Of a DNA stretch of 64,000 bases, positions 21,801 to 33,600 are shown one piece after another (position 1 is the first letter of the stretch; each line of letters begins with the position of its first letter). Position numbers and translations under genes: made by a program. Where the stretch lies: the NCBI GenBank assembly GCA_007844125.1, contig CM017561.1, positions 29,632,994 to 29,696,993 of the forward strand, given 5' to 3'. The DNA comes from Sinonovacula constricta (taxonomy: Eukaryota > Mollusca > Bivalvia > Cardiida > Solecurtidae). The notes beneath the pieces were generated by a model. The model ran no database searches. It was not told where the DNA came from and worked only from the letters and a program-made list of their open reading frames with translations.

Positions 21801-24800
21801 GGGAAGTGTCTGTTTTTGTCTGGACTGATTCCGGAACAGATGAATGCCAGTCAGGACTACAAACTGCTACAGTATGGAATAGGCTTCACTAATATCGTTG
21901 CTCGGACAACCAGAGGGAGTGCTGATCTCACTAAGTAAGTTATTAACTGTTCTACGGGTGCCCAAGCGTAGTGATAGAGTTGCCAATTTGTAACTCCTCT
22001 GACTGCTTAGCCTCTCACCATGTGGGTTTGAGTCTCGTTTGGGGCAAAGAACTTTTGGAAGGTTTTCCTGCTGACTTACAATGTGTGGGTGGTTCTACCC
22101 CGACATTTGTCTGGGGTCTTCCTCCACCAAATAACTGGGCATAACTTTAATAATCATAATTGGTCGATGCTATATATTTTAATAAAACAAATATTAGCTG
22201 CTCTGGAAGTAATAATAGCTGTTAAGATATCTAAAGGTAAAAATTGTGATTTTGTAAAAAAAAAAAGTTAAACAAAATGCTGAGACTTTTATTATTTTCT
22301 GTCCAAATATCATTTCACTTTAAGTAATAATTTGCATTTACAGTATTAAAATATTACTAATCCTTACAGATTTTATGTATTTTTTTATGATACTTTTAGA
22401 CTTTTACTTTGTTATATAATATTTTATTTGCTATATATTCTGCATCTTGATAAATATTAAATAAATAAACCAGGCTGAAGAAAATCTTAGGTGTTTTTTT
22501 TTCATAATTAATAAAAAGAGACTGGTTTATTTGTTTAACTTGAATGTGTAATTATATTTTATATAGGAAGGAAATCAAAGAGGGTGGAGAAATACTCAGA
22601 GAGAAATTGCTGAAGTACAAACCAAAGATAGCTGTCTTTAATGGCAAAGGTTTGTACTAAACTTGTTTTCCAATTACAGATATGTGTATTTGTTTTCCTA
22701 ATTGTTGCTTGAAAAGGGGATTAGATTCCTACTTTATAAAATCTAATGTCAATAAGTTTAGTTTGTTTGTTTATATGGTTTCTCATCCCACTAACAGTAT
22801 ATTAATTATCAGAAGGTGTCTTGAAGCAGATATAGTGCTACCTTCTCTGTGTATTTCATGCCATGAACACCTAGCATAATTCCACACTCTGTCACATTAT
22901 TCTAACATGGGCCAGGCAGTTGTAAGCTGCACTTATATTTGCTTCAGTGTTAACAAGGCAGCTTTACCACTTCCATTTTTTAAGACGGTATGTCACAGCC
23001 TGGGTTCGAAACCGGTGCTCAGCCAATACAATTAATTTAGTAATGATTATCGAAATAATTTCCATTAAATTTTGGAATATTGCCTCGGACCAAACAAAAT
23101 ATACTAGTTTCATTAAATAAATTATAAGAAATAAACAAGCTTCATTTTATAAATTCTGTGCAAACAAGTACCTTTTGCCAGGATAACAGATAACCTTTGT
23201 TTTGATTTATATAAATAATATAATATTAATCTATATTACATTGCAGGTATCTATGAAGTGTTTGTGGGTCATAAGAATTTCTACTTTGGCAAGCAACCAG
23301 AGCCTCTTTTGGGAACAGAAACGGTAGGTTTACATTTTTGTCTTTTAATACATACATACAGGTAAAATTATATATTATGTAATAATCTGGGCTGATATAT
23401 TATACAAACAGTTTGTTCTTAAATAGTCCTTTTTGCCCTCTACAGCACTAAATAATATTCATTAACAGTTTTGATATTGATTGATCTAATTGTGTGTTAT
23501 TGTGCTCCCCAAGTATATAGTAGTCACTTTGTCCATACCTCAGTCACTGTTTTGTCTAAAGAAAGCTACCGGCCGCAGTAGCTCAGGTGGTAGAGCGTCA
23601 GCTTGCGGATCGGGAGGTCGTGGGTTAAAACCCCGGCCGGCTCAAACCAAAGACTTTAAAGTTGGTAGTAGTGGTTTCCCTCCTTACGTTCAGGGCTAAG
23701 GGACAGCATTACGCCTGACTTGTAGGTGTCAGTATAATGGACCGACCGGATTCAGTCCCAGTGCACCTCATAAGTGCCCCTGTGCTTTAATGATAAAAAT
23801 GTCGCTGCACAGTATCGGCATAAGCCGGCCGGCTAATTCAATCCAATCTGGAGCAAGCTATCTCTCTTAAGTTAACATTCTTTTGTTTATTTTTCTGGGC
23901 CAGAAAAGAAAATCAAACTACTGGATGAAATCATTTCAGACTTATTTTATGGTATATATGTTCGATCAGAAGTGCATTGCTTGAGAACCATTACTCTACC
24001 TACTTTAGTTATCTGCCTGAATCTCTGTCCATCCAATTTGTTGGTCTGAAAAATCCAAATTATGTCTGCACATATCACTTTTTTAAACTTAAAATGATGG
24101 TACATGGGGATGAGTTGAAGTGCAGTGCACAAGAAACGATTAAACATTAATATTTTAATCATCTCCCCTAGCTTTTTTATTGGTTAGAATAATTATTGCA
24201 AAACTACTGCTTAGCCTCTCGCCACGTGGGTTCGAGTCCTGTTCGGGGGCAAAAGACTTAATGTGGAAAAGTCTTCTGTGCCGGGGGTTCTACCCAGACA
24301 TTTGTCTGAGGTCTTCCTCTTCCAAAATAGCTGGACGTTGCTATAATGGTCGTAATTGGTTGCTGTGACGTATTTATAAAAAAATAAATGGAAAATAATT
24401 AGATTCACTTAGTATGTATGTACTTTTAAATGAGTAGAAGTGCAGTGCTTTACAATCATAATGCTACCTGTATTATTATATTCTTTCTATCCATCAGAAT
24501 TGTTTTTCAATGAGAGTGATTTCAGTGCACACAAAAAACAAAACAATGAATGGTATTATTAATTTAGTATTTAAATCCAGTTATTAATACGCTAGATAAG
24601 GTGTCTAAATGAAACCAGAAATATTTAAAACCTAATTTGGTTTTTGACTCTACTTTTACTGTTTCTAACATTAGTTTGGGGAACAAAAGCCCAGATCTAC
24701 TGAATCTTTGTTATTATCAGACATTTAGATAACAAGGCATAAATACGAAAATATATAGGTATAAACATAAACAATTGTTTAAAAATATATTATTCAGACT

Positions 24801-26231
24801 TCTTATTCTTTACAAAGAGCACTATAAAAACTCTACAGAAGCTGATTGATGTTCTAGTCTTTTCATTTGCGAAAGGTTTAATTAATTAATTGATATTAGT
24901 TTAGTTTAGTTTCTGATGATTGTGTATATTTTCCCATGCAGGCAGTGTTTGTGATGCCCTCGTCTAGTGCCAGATGCAGTCAGCTACCCAGGGCCGTTGA
25001 CAAAGTGCCCTTCTACGCAGCCCTCCGGAAATATAGGGACCATTTAAATGGCAACCTCCCAGGCCTTGAGGAATCGGAAATCACATTCCCAGATCTGGAA
25101 CTGAAAACAGTTAAAAAAGAGGTGAAAAAAGAAGAACCTGAAGATGATTATGCCTCAGAGTTCACAAACATGTCCCAACATTCCATGGAAGATGGTCTTG
25201 GTCAGTTTGTACCAGGTACATTTGGTGTGTTACCTCATAACTTATCATCAACAGCTGGAGAACCTCAGGGTGTACAATCTAGTCAGTTTCAACTACCTCG
25301 CATTAAACAGGAACCAGGGACAGAGCCAGAGAGTGGTCACTGCTCGTCGGCTTATTCTCGAAAAAGTTACGAGAATGGAATGAGCTCCTCAGCAAATGGA
25401 CAAATGTTTGACTTGTTTAACACTCACCCAAATGATGGTGGAGGTAGTCAGAATCAACCGAACAGCTTCCTCCATGGACTATATGGACTGGTGAATCAGG
25501 TGGCTTCCACTCAGTCACAGTCCAAATATGGTGTGGTACACCAGCCTGGTCAGTCTACGTCTGGCAGACCCATGCAGTTTAATGATGCCCTTTGTGACAT
25601 AGTTGCAGAGGCTGGGGATTTTGAGTTTGATCCTATTACCTCAGATGAACCCGCTGCACCTGAGCCAAAATCTAAGTCCAAGAAATCAGCAGCTAAAGCA
25701 CCTCGAAAACGTAAATCAAAGTCATCCCCTGATGAATCTCAGGATGACCCACTGCCCTCCTCTGCATCCACAAGTCCTTCCCAGGTGGCCAGTAGTGTAT
25801 CTCAGTCCCAGTCATGGCCCTCTACCAGCTTGTCCAGCTCCCAGCCTGTCCCATCATACAGCCACCTATCCTCAGGCCTTGCTCCTTTCACAGGCTACCC
25901 CCACCATCCAGCAATCTCCCAGCCTCCCTTTACCTCTATGCCATCTCTCTCCCACTCTTTTCATGCTCTGTACAATCCAGCCGGGTACCAGCACCCTGCT
26001 GTAAGTCATCCCCACCTGGTTCCCAGTTTTAGCCAAATGATGGGTATGACTCATCCATACCCTGCCCATACATCACAAACAAGTCACTCCCACTACAATG
26101 GAGGAGGGATTATGTCTCAGAATGGTCACATGTTTCAACCATACTTTCACCCAACATTAGCCTCATCTCAGGGATTTGACAGCTATCATATGAACATGCA
26201 TATTAAACAAGAGAAGCCTGAAAATGACTAA
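18898..26231 (+). CDS. TDG: G/T mismatch-specific thymine DNA glycosylase
   Basis: TDG removes thymine or uracil mispaired with guanine and excises 5-formyl- and 5-carboxylcytosine during base-excision repair and active DNA demethylation in the nucleus. Coding exons are 18898-19001, 20435-20621, 21189-21258, 21802-21934, 22567-22649, 23247-23323 and 24942-26231. All join in phase with GT/AG borders to give 647 residues (human 410). Catalytic landmarks are [20 protein letters not shown] (residues 98-117, with the catalytic Asn at 101), [26 protein letters not shown] and VMPSSSARC (222-230, the DNA-wedge Arg at 229). A Lys-rich regulatory segment with the family signature QEKITD and KRKVDRF precedes the core. 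The tail after about residue 265 is long, rich in Ser/Gln/Pro/His, with a basic patch near '[10 protein letters not shown]'. Eight psi-K-x-E motifs occur. The start is provisional: the frame is open back to the acceptor at 18824, so an upstream coding exon may add residues. Confidence 0.96.
20170..20366 (+). repeat. Dispersed repeat R2, copy 1
   Basis: It is about 190 bp, in TDG intron 1, and matches 46225-46415 in the same orientation. Shared landmarks are TTTTTCTTTAAAAGAGATAA, TTTTAATAAATGTATGTTCA and 'catatacatgca'. The class is unknown. Confidence 0.8.
20718..20845 (-). repeat. SINE family A, 3' fragment
   Basis: Reads 'acatcacagtgaccaact...ggtggaggcaaaccccagac...ggaagacctcacc', the inverse of the family A body. 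The tRNA-like head is missing. It lies in TDG intron 2. Confidence 0.75.
21955..22185 (+). repeat. SINE family A in a TDG intron
   Basis: Near-complete copy: tRNA-like head (GTGCCCAAGCGTAGTGATAG, box B GGGTTTGAGTCTC), then the A body with GGTTCTACCCCGACATTTGT and CTTCCTCCACCAAATAACTG. Confidence 0.85.
22757..23030 (-). repeat. SINE family B in a TDG intron, diverged
   Basis: A diverged minus-strand copy with the conserved 'gaagcagatatagtgctacc' and 'atgccatgaacacctagca' body. The head ends with the box B-like remnant at about 23000-23020. Confidence 0.75.
23571..23850 (+). repeat. tRNA-derived SINE, family C
   Basis: The head GGCCGCAGTAGCTCAGGTGG-TAGAGCGTCAGCTTG has a canonical box A. The box B-like part is 'GTGGGTTAAAACCCC'. 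The body (GACTTTAAAGTTGGTAGTAG..., CACCTCATAAGTGCCCCTGT, GTCGCTGCACAG) recurs inverted at 45235-45527. It lies in the last TDG intron. Confidence 0.85.
24205..24385 (+). repeat. SINE family A, head-truncated
   Basis: The copy starts inside the tRNA-like head at 'actgcttagcctctcgcc' with box B GGGTTCGAGTCCTG, followed by the A body. It lies in the last TDG intron. Confidence 0.8.
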
Positions 26232-27310
26232 TATTCCAGCAATATTTACTAATACTACTTTATCAATTCATTATTTCCCCATTTAATGTATTTTTCTCAT
26301 GCATTTCCAGATTAATGGATGCTGGATTAAACCTTAGCATTTCTGTATCTAGTGTCTTATGTAAGGTCGCATCTGTCACTGTTTTTGCATAAATTTGACA
26401 GTAGAACATATACACAAAAAAAATGAAGAGAGATCTGCCAAGAAACACGTTCTTGTATCTGGAATAGGTCAGTTTCATGATTGATGTCTACCGGTTTGGT
26501 GTTTCAAGAAAACTACATTATGATAATTACAAGCCTTAATTTAAAAGATTAAGTCATGTGCTTCAACATTCAAATGAATCTTGGCGATTTATTTATTTTG
26601 TTTCTATCTAAAACATGCAACACATGGTTACATATTACTTTTTAAAAGCCCAAATAAGTCTGACGTATGTATCAATTGTTCACTTCTTCAATATGTTTTA
26701 CTAGTATTTTTTTTTTATTCTTATGTCTTCGAGAAGTCCAAACCGTTTAACCCTTTGGCTCATGCATATGCCATTTAAACCTTTGTAAAGCTTTCACAGT
26801 TACTCCTTTTAACTTCATCTGCATCAACACAAGTAAGGGTGTATTTGTTGACTGGTTTAACCTAGGTTATTTCATTAAAAATGCATGTGTTTAAAATATT
26901 TAAAACTGAAAAGAAAATCATTAAATTGGGTGAATTTTTAAAACCCTATACACATTTACTGTGAATGTAAGGGTAAATATCAAAGGCTCTGATAGTAGAC
27001 ACATCTTTACCATGATCATATTCTATATATAAATACTCCTCACTAAATTCTTGGTCATATGTTTAATGCTTCCCGCATAGTTTTTCCTAAAATCTGTTGA
27101 TAAGGATAAGTGGCAAATGGTGTTGATCCTGCTCGGAACCAGCTCCCATTGGAAGTGATCGATAAGGATATTCACTATTTGTTTTAGTTTTGTCATTGTG
27201 TGTTTGGCAGGTTGGAAACTAAAGTGGAAGCTAACTGTATTTGTCATTTGATATTTGCATTTATTTTGTTGTCATTTGTACAGTTACTGAGTGTAGTAAA
27301 ATAATGTTAG

Positions 27311-27535
27311 GGGGCGCCTATGGCCAAGCAGTTCGAGTCGCTGACTTGTAACTCCTCAGCATGCATGGTTTCGAGTCCCAGTCGTGATTACAACTCCCAT
27401 GTGGAAAGGTTTTCCAGCTAACCTGCGGTACACTGGTGGTTCTACCCAGACATAAGTCTGCGGTCTTCCTCCACCAATAATTAGCTGGACGTCAGCAATA
27501 TGACCCTAATTTTGTCAGTGCAATGTAACAGAAAA
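27311..27535 (+). repeat. SINE family A, near complete
   Basis: The head GGGGGCGCCTATGGCCAAGC and box B GGTTTCGAGTCCC are clear. The body continues with GGTTTTCCAGCTAACCTGCG, CTTCCTCCACCAATAATTAG and ends near 'cagtgcaatgtaac'. It probably lies in the TDG 3' UTR if the AATAAA at 27841 is used. Confidence 0.88.
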
Positions 27536-28942
27536 CAAAATAATGTTACTATACATGGACACCATTTACTTATATGTTATTGACCTTCACTTTTATATAA
27601 AATGCATTTAAAATGTTCAGCACCTGTATTTGATTGTAGTAATTCCTATTTTGAGATGTGTGTACAAATACTTAATGAACAACCACTTCCCCTTTCATTG
27701 ATCAAACAAGGTGTTATGTTCACATATATGTCCTTTATCTGTCTGAAGCTGTTATAATGTATTTTTTGTTAAGTGTCATAATTAAACATTAACCTTGAGT
27801 CAAGTGTCCGGTTGAAGGCCCTGTACTCTCCCTGAACATTAATAAAACTTTGAGTTTTATCCACACGCCTGTTAAATTGTCAAGGTATTGCACATCGAAG
27901 TCATTTTCATAATACAATCATAGTACATTTCAGGCTTTTTCATCTCTGACCATTTTGTCAATCAAGCCTGTTTCAAAATGAAAAGTTGCACTAGTTTTAA
28001 ACCGTGTTTATTAAGCATGTTAATGAATTATTATCGCACTGCCAGTTTTCTTGATTTTTCTTACTTTATAATGTCAATCTAATAATTGATATTACAATTC
28101 TGTTATGAAAATATTATTTTTTGTTTTAAATTGAAATACGATATACACCTCTTGCCACTTAATTTGTGTGGAAAATATTCTGTGTTCGTTAAAGATCCTT
28201 TACTGTAATTTTTTCAACATGTTTTTTATCGTTATTATCATTGCTTAATATTACTCACATACTTGAAAAGTTAAGGTATTTTATTTTAAATGGTGCTATT
28301 TTCTGATATTAATTTTTTTGGTGTCATAAAATAAGTTTTAACTCTTTAAGCAATAATGAATTTTTAATATGTGCATCTTTGAACTAGTTATATATTTTTA
28401 TTTAAATATTAGTCATTAAACTCAAGAGACTTTCATTGGCAAACTTTGCCCCAGATGCAAGACTATTCTTCTATCATAATAATATATCATAATAATATAT
28501 TGTAACATTTTTATATTTATATCAAATGATCATCTTTTAGATAATTTTTAAGTCTTTTTTTGTATTGTATCTATCTATTTAAGATGTTTTTATTTTACAT
28601 GTTAGTGAGAATGTGCAGGAAATACTTTTAACTTTATACATATCTCAACTTTTAAGATTTTTTATTTCTACTTTATTGTAGTTAGTATTCTTTGTACTAG
28701 TAGCGTAGCAATAATTTATTCTGTTAGAGAATGATTAAACCAGTTTCAGTCACGCATAAGTTTGTTTTTTCTTGCCTTCCATAATTTTTAACCAACATCT
28801 TTGATTGGTAAGTTATTTCCAATATCAGGGTGATATAAAGTTGCAGTGGGAATAAAATATAATGCCTTCTAAACTGATAACAAGTAAATAAATGTTATTT
28901 GTTAGTTTTTTATTACATCTCACTGATACAATTATGTCCATG

Positions 28943-28991
28943 TTGGTGACGTCCAGCTAATTATTGGTGGAGGAAGACTAATGTCCAGGTT
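28943..28991 (-). repeat. SINE family A fragment
   Basis: Only the body portion 'gacgtccagctaattattgg' and 'ggaggaagactaatgtcc' remains. Confidence 0.65.
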
Positions 28992-29494
28992 ATGTTATTT
29001 GCAATCTGGTTTATTAATATACAAATGCCTCGGTAAAGGAAATGCCTAAGGCTGTGATTTGTTCGTTTTGAATCTAGTTGGTTTGCGCACAGCTAAGCAG
29101 TCGAATTTGTATTTGACATTTGCTTCAAACCATCAGTGCTAGATACATTTTGAAATTGGTTATCGTCAATTGTTTTACAGGTGTTAAAACTTTTTTAGAA
29201 AATCAATTTGCATATTTATATTTCTTCTGCAATTTAATTCCGAAGTAGTATTAGTGTTAATATTTTTGCTAAGATGTTTCAAACCCAAGATATAAGATCC
29301 AATTTTTATTCTTAAACATTTGGCAAGGGGCACTTTAGAATTCCGGGTTAGTTATCAGTATATTTTTTAAAAATGTACAAAAAGTACACATAGAAAGGGT
29401 GTACATATATTACTGCCTATAGATAAATCATAAACAGACCAGTGTCACCTAATAAGTACAAATCAACTACTGCATGATCACACTAGAGTGGACG

Positions 29495-29740
29495 GGACCT
29501 GTTAGCGCAATTGGCTCCAGGAACATGAGGACCCGGGTTCGATCTCAGGCTGCGACTTACCAAAATTCATTAAAAATGATAGCTCCTTAATGCTCAAGCA
29601 AATATATGGATAGGGATGGAATTAGCCAGCATCTTTTATGATACTGCAGAGCGACATTTCTATCATAGCACAGGGGCACTTACGAGGTGCCCAGGGACTG
29701 AATCCGGCCGGTCCATTACACCAACGTTACTGCAGCCACT
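29495..29740. repeat. Chimeric SINE: family B head joined to inverted family C tail
   Basis: A family B head on the plus strand (GGACCTGTTAGCGCAATTGG, box B GGGTTCGATCTC) runs to 'ctcaagcaaatatatgg'. It then switches to family C body in the opposite orientation ('ctgcagagcgacatttctat', 'ggggcacttacgaggtgccc'). Confidence 0.7.
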
Positions 29741-29744
29741 GGGC

Positions 29745-30180
29745 TGATAACATTTTTTAGGACTTGACCTACTGACTCCATGTGACCCAGTTCATAATTC
29801 ATCCAAATTTTCATGCAGGCAAACATTCTTGCAAAGTTTGTTGAAGATTGAGTCATAAATGTGGCCTCTAGTGTGTTCCCATGGTTATTTTTTAAAGATT
29901 TGACCACTTTTTGACCCTACGTGACCCAGTTACAAACTCATCTAATATTTCATGCTGGCAAACATTCTGACCCAGTTTAGTAAATATTTGGCCACAAATG
30001 TTGTCTCTTGCGTGTTCACAATGTGTTTCTCATTTGACCTAATGACCTAGTTTTCGACCCCACGTTACCCCATTTGTCCCAATGTTGAACTTATCTAAGA
30101 TTTCATGCAAAGTCTGACAAAGTTTGATGAAGATTGATCTAAGAACTGTAACCTTTTGTGTGTTCACAAGCAAATTGTTG
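29745..30180 (+). repeat. Bivalve-type 'gacctagtgacc' tandem repeat block
   Basis: Three or four diverged units of roughly 120-130 bp contain 'ttgaccta.tgac', 'tgacccagtt', 'tcatgcaggcaaacattct' and 'gtttg.tgaagattg..ccat'. The same units occur at 32270-32815. Confidence 0.75.
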
Positions 30181-30635
30181 TCACAGGATGCCAGGGGTAT
30201 CAGAAAAGTCCATGTTGAGCATGTTGGGCTCTGCTGAGCTAATTAAAATATAAACAAAAAAGAGGTTGTAAATTTTTTATTTTTTGTCATTTGTGCAAAA
30301 GCTGGCAACATAATTGTAACCAAATAAACACAAACACTTGCTGCAAGTTCCTTAGAAGAAAACAATGAGGAATACAAATTTGCGATTTATCCAAAGATTG
30401 GCTTAATTCATTATGGCTGTCCTTTGCAAGTTAGTTCCCATTAGCTATTAGCAGCATTCAATTTTTTTTAACTTAAAGCTGCATTTCTCAATCAGTGCAG
30501 ATATGGCATGCACCAAAACAAAATCATATACGAAAAAAATAGTCCTTCAACTACAAATTGTTCTAAACATCCTCATAGCTTAATGATCACACAAGAGGGA
30601 AATCAATAAAAATCAACAAAGTGCTACTTTCTGGA

Positions 30636-33600
30636 TCACTTCTTAGTTTTCACCGCATCCTGTGCTGCCTTCTTAGCTCTTATAAGCTCCACAAGTTCCT
30701 GTAAAATAAAATTAGTTAAAAATAAGCACTTATTACTACAGATTCAAAGATATAGCAATTATTTTTCTTCATTTCAATATTTGTATGTAAAAGATAGCAA
30801 TCAGAGTGATCACATAGGTAATTAACATCCCACTACCTGATAAAAAAAAAACTTTTACAAAGAGAGTTTAATCAAAGTTTTAAGAACATGATATCTACCC
30901 ATTTGCCTATGTTTCTTGTAACTCTCTCAACTGATTGAAAAAAATAATATTTGGCAATAAAATATATTTAAACTGAAGCTTTTGACATTCAAGCATCACT
31001 CTTAAGCTAGCAATCTGGTTTATATAGGGCTTGTCTTAATAGGGCTTACAATTGTGCCAAGTTATTAAGAACTCAAATCCTTTGCCAGTCATGTTGCCTC
31101 TTATGACTTTGTCCTTTAACCTAATAAATTGGCTCCTATGCATTGCAATACATCTAAATAAAGTAAAACTTTATGCCAACTTATTTTAAAATCCACTGGT
31201 CCTTTGTTAATTGACCACTATGCAGCTGCCAACTCCTCAAGTGCCAATCCTAGAGTTGTGGGATATTATTATTTCCTTTAGAGTTAAATAACTAACTAAA
31301 CATTAAGAGAACAGAAAACTTAAATATTCATTCATTCACAAACCTGACATTGTGTAGTAACCATATCCAGACAACTTTTACAAAAACCTGCCATATGGGT
31401 TAGAAAAAATCCTCAGAGTTCTGAGTTGTTTTAAGACAATATACTTTATATGTTGTTGTTTTTTTGTTTGGTTTTGAAATACATCGCAGAGACCAATTAT
31501 GTTCATTATAGCAACAATATCAAGCTATTTGGGATAGGAAGACACTGAACGAATGTCTGGGTAGAACCACCGGCGCACCGCAAGTCAGCTGTAAGACCTG
31601 CCCACATCAAGTACGTCGCCACAATCTGAACCCACATGGTGAGGGGCTAGGCAGTCACAAAATTACAAATCAGCGACTACTACTACGCCACGCTCCATAC
31701 ACTTTATAATGACAGCTTTTACAAGGCAGTCATTTTATGACAACCTCTGAGTATGGTCGATTTACAGCCTTGCAAAAACCTAACCAATATTTCAGTGCAT
31801 GTCTGAAACAAGGATCAGACCTGCCTACTGTGCAATTATTGATATGTTTTATTGTTCATTACTAATTGTTCAAAAAGAAAAATAATCTGGAAATGTACGC
31901 AGCCTACTCCAGGTGCCTCACCTTGTATCTTTTCATGCAGTCCTTCTTACTGCGGGATGGTACGGCAGCTGCTATCTTCTCCCAGCGCTCCTCAGTACTG
32001 GCAGGGTAGGTCTTAAGGGCCTGCTCTAAAAGCTTCTGCTCGTCTGTGGTCCATGGAGCTGGGTTGGTTCCCATCTCACGAATCTGCTGGTCCACCACCG
32101 CTGCAAAGATTTTTTTAAATTCAATGTTATACAAGGATTCGAAAACAGGAAAACACAGTTGTAATGGAGTTCCAACAGACAACTTTATGTCATCATAATT
32201 ATTAATGTGTACATGATTTCCAACATGTTAGTTGATGTAACAGAGTAAAAACTCTCTCAAAAGTAAAACAAGAGGGCCATGATGGCCCTTAATCGCTCAC
32301 CTGATGACACAGGCTTTTAGTAGGTTCAAATCTGGCATTAAGTAATTAAGAGTTATTTACTTTAGAAATCTTGGTGAAGATTGGACCATTAGTGTGGCCA
32401 CTGGGTTGTTAACATTTCCTAGAATTTTACCAAGTAAGCTACTGAATCCACATGACACTTCAAAACATATGTAAGGTTTCATATTGGCAAACATGCTGGC
32501 CAAGTTTGGTGAGGATTGGGCCATCAATGTGGCCTCTAAGTGTTTTCTAAGGTTTTTCTAAAATGTGACCTAGTGACCCACTTTTTGACCCCATGTGACC
32601 CAATAATATAATCATCAAAGATTTGATGCAGACAAACAATCTGATCAAGTTTGGTGAGGATTAGCTATGAATGTGGCCTCAAGTGTGTTCACAAGCTTTT
32701 TTCTAAGATTTGACCTAGTGACCTACTTTTTGACCTCACATGACCCAATAATGAACTCGTCAAAGATTTCATGCAGACAAACATTCTGACCAAGTTTGGT
32801 GAATATTGAGCAGCGCTCTCAAACAAACTGAGGGCAGTTGTTAAAGGTGGTAGCCAACTGTTTGCCTATATCAAATAAAGTGACTATACCTTCCCAATGT
32901 TTTGAGAAATTAGGCATAATTTCTGCATAAACTCGTACTTTAGACTAAGTTAATACAATTTTGAACATGACCTGTATTGTCAGCCAGTACAAACTGTGAA
33001 AGAAATCACTATAAATGTTCATTCTAAAGTCTATAAATAAGCACATAGGGATCTCTGCTAAAAATAGATATCGACGTCAGAGCGGACTTACTGAATGACA
33101 ATATAACATGATCTCAAAGTAAGTTGTCAAGTGTCTTTCTTAGTTTAAATTAATTATCTAATGGTGATGCTCACATTGAAAATACTTGTTTGCAATAGCG
33201 AGTGCAGATTTGTGCTACCCTGGTCTAGGGCATCAATGAACAAAGGGCATCAATAACAATATTTTGCAGGCCCTTTTCAGTTAACAATGACTTGTTTAGT
33301 TATTTGAGAAAAAAATCTTTGGTCCAAACTATTGGATAACACCTTTAACTGTTATAAAGAGCCTGTCAAATGACAGGACGTAATAACTGCCAAAGAGAGT
33401 GCTTACTAGCACTCTTAGTGAAATGTGTGAAATAGGATAGTTTTAATCTGGCATATTAGCAAAAATAATCACAACTAGTTAGTATTGTCACAAAATTACA
33501 ATTTTTTTTTATGATGCACTTACACCCCAAAAGTCACAATAAAATGTTAAATAAAAAGTAAATTATAATAACTTAACTCATATCCTGCAAAGCACAAATT

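Larger units (their letters stand above)
26232..30635. other. TDG 3' side and spacer to DNAJC2
   Basis: TDG and DNAJC2 are tail-to-tail here. Candidate polyadenylation signals are AATAAA at 27841-27846 (plus) for TDG and at 30276-30281 (minus) for DNAJC2. The spacer holds a SINE A (27311-27535), a SINE A fragment (28943-28991), a B/C chimeric SINE (29495-29740) and a 'gacctagtgacc' repeat block (29745-30180). The remainder is AT-rich with no convincing gene. Confidence 0.6.

Noticed and set aside
25144..26069. Alternative-frame open frames within the last TDG exon
   Set aside because: Shadows of the TDG tail, which is the frame that joins the upstream exons in phase.
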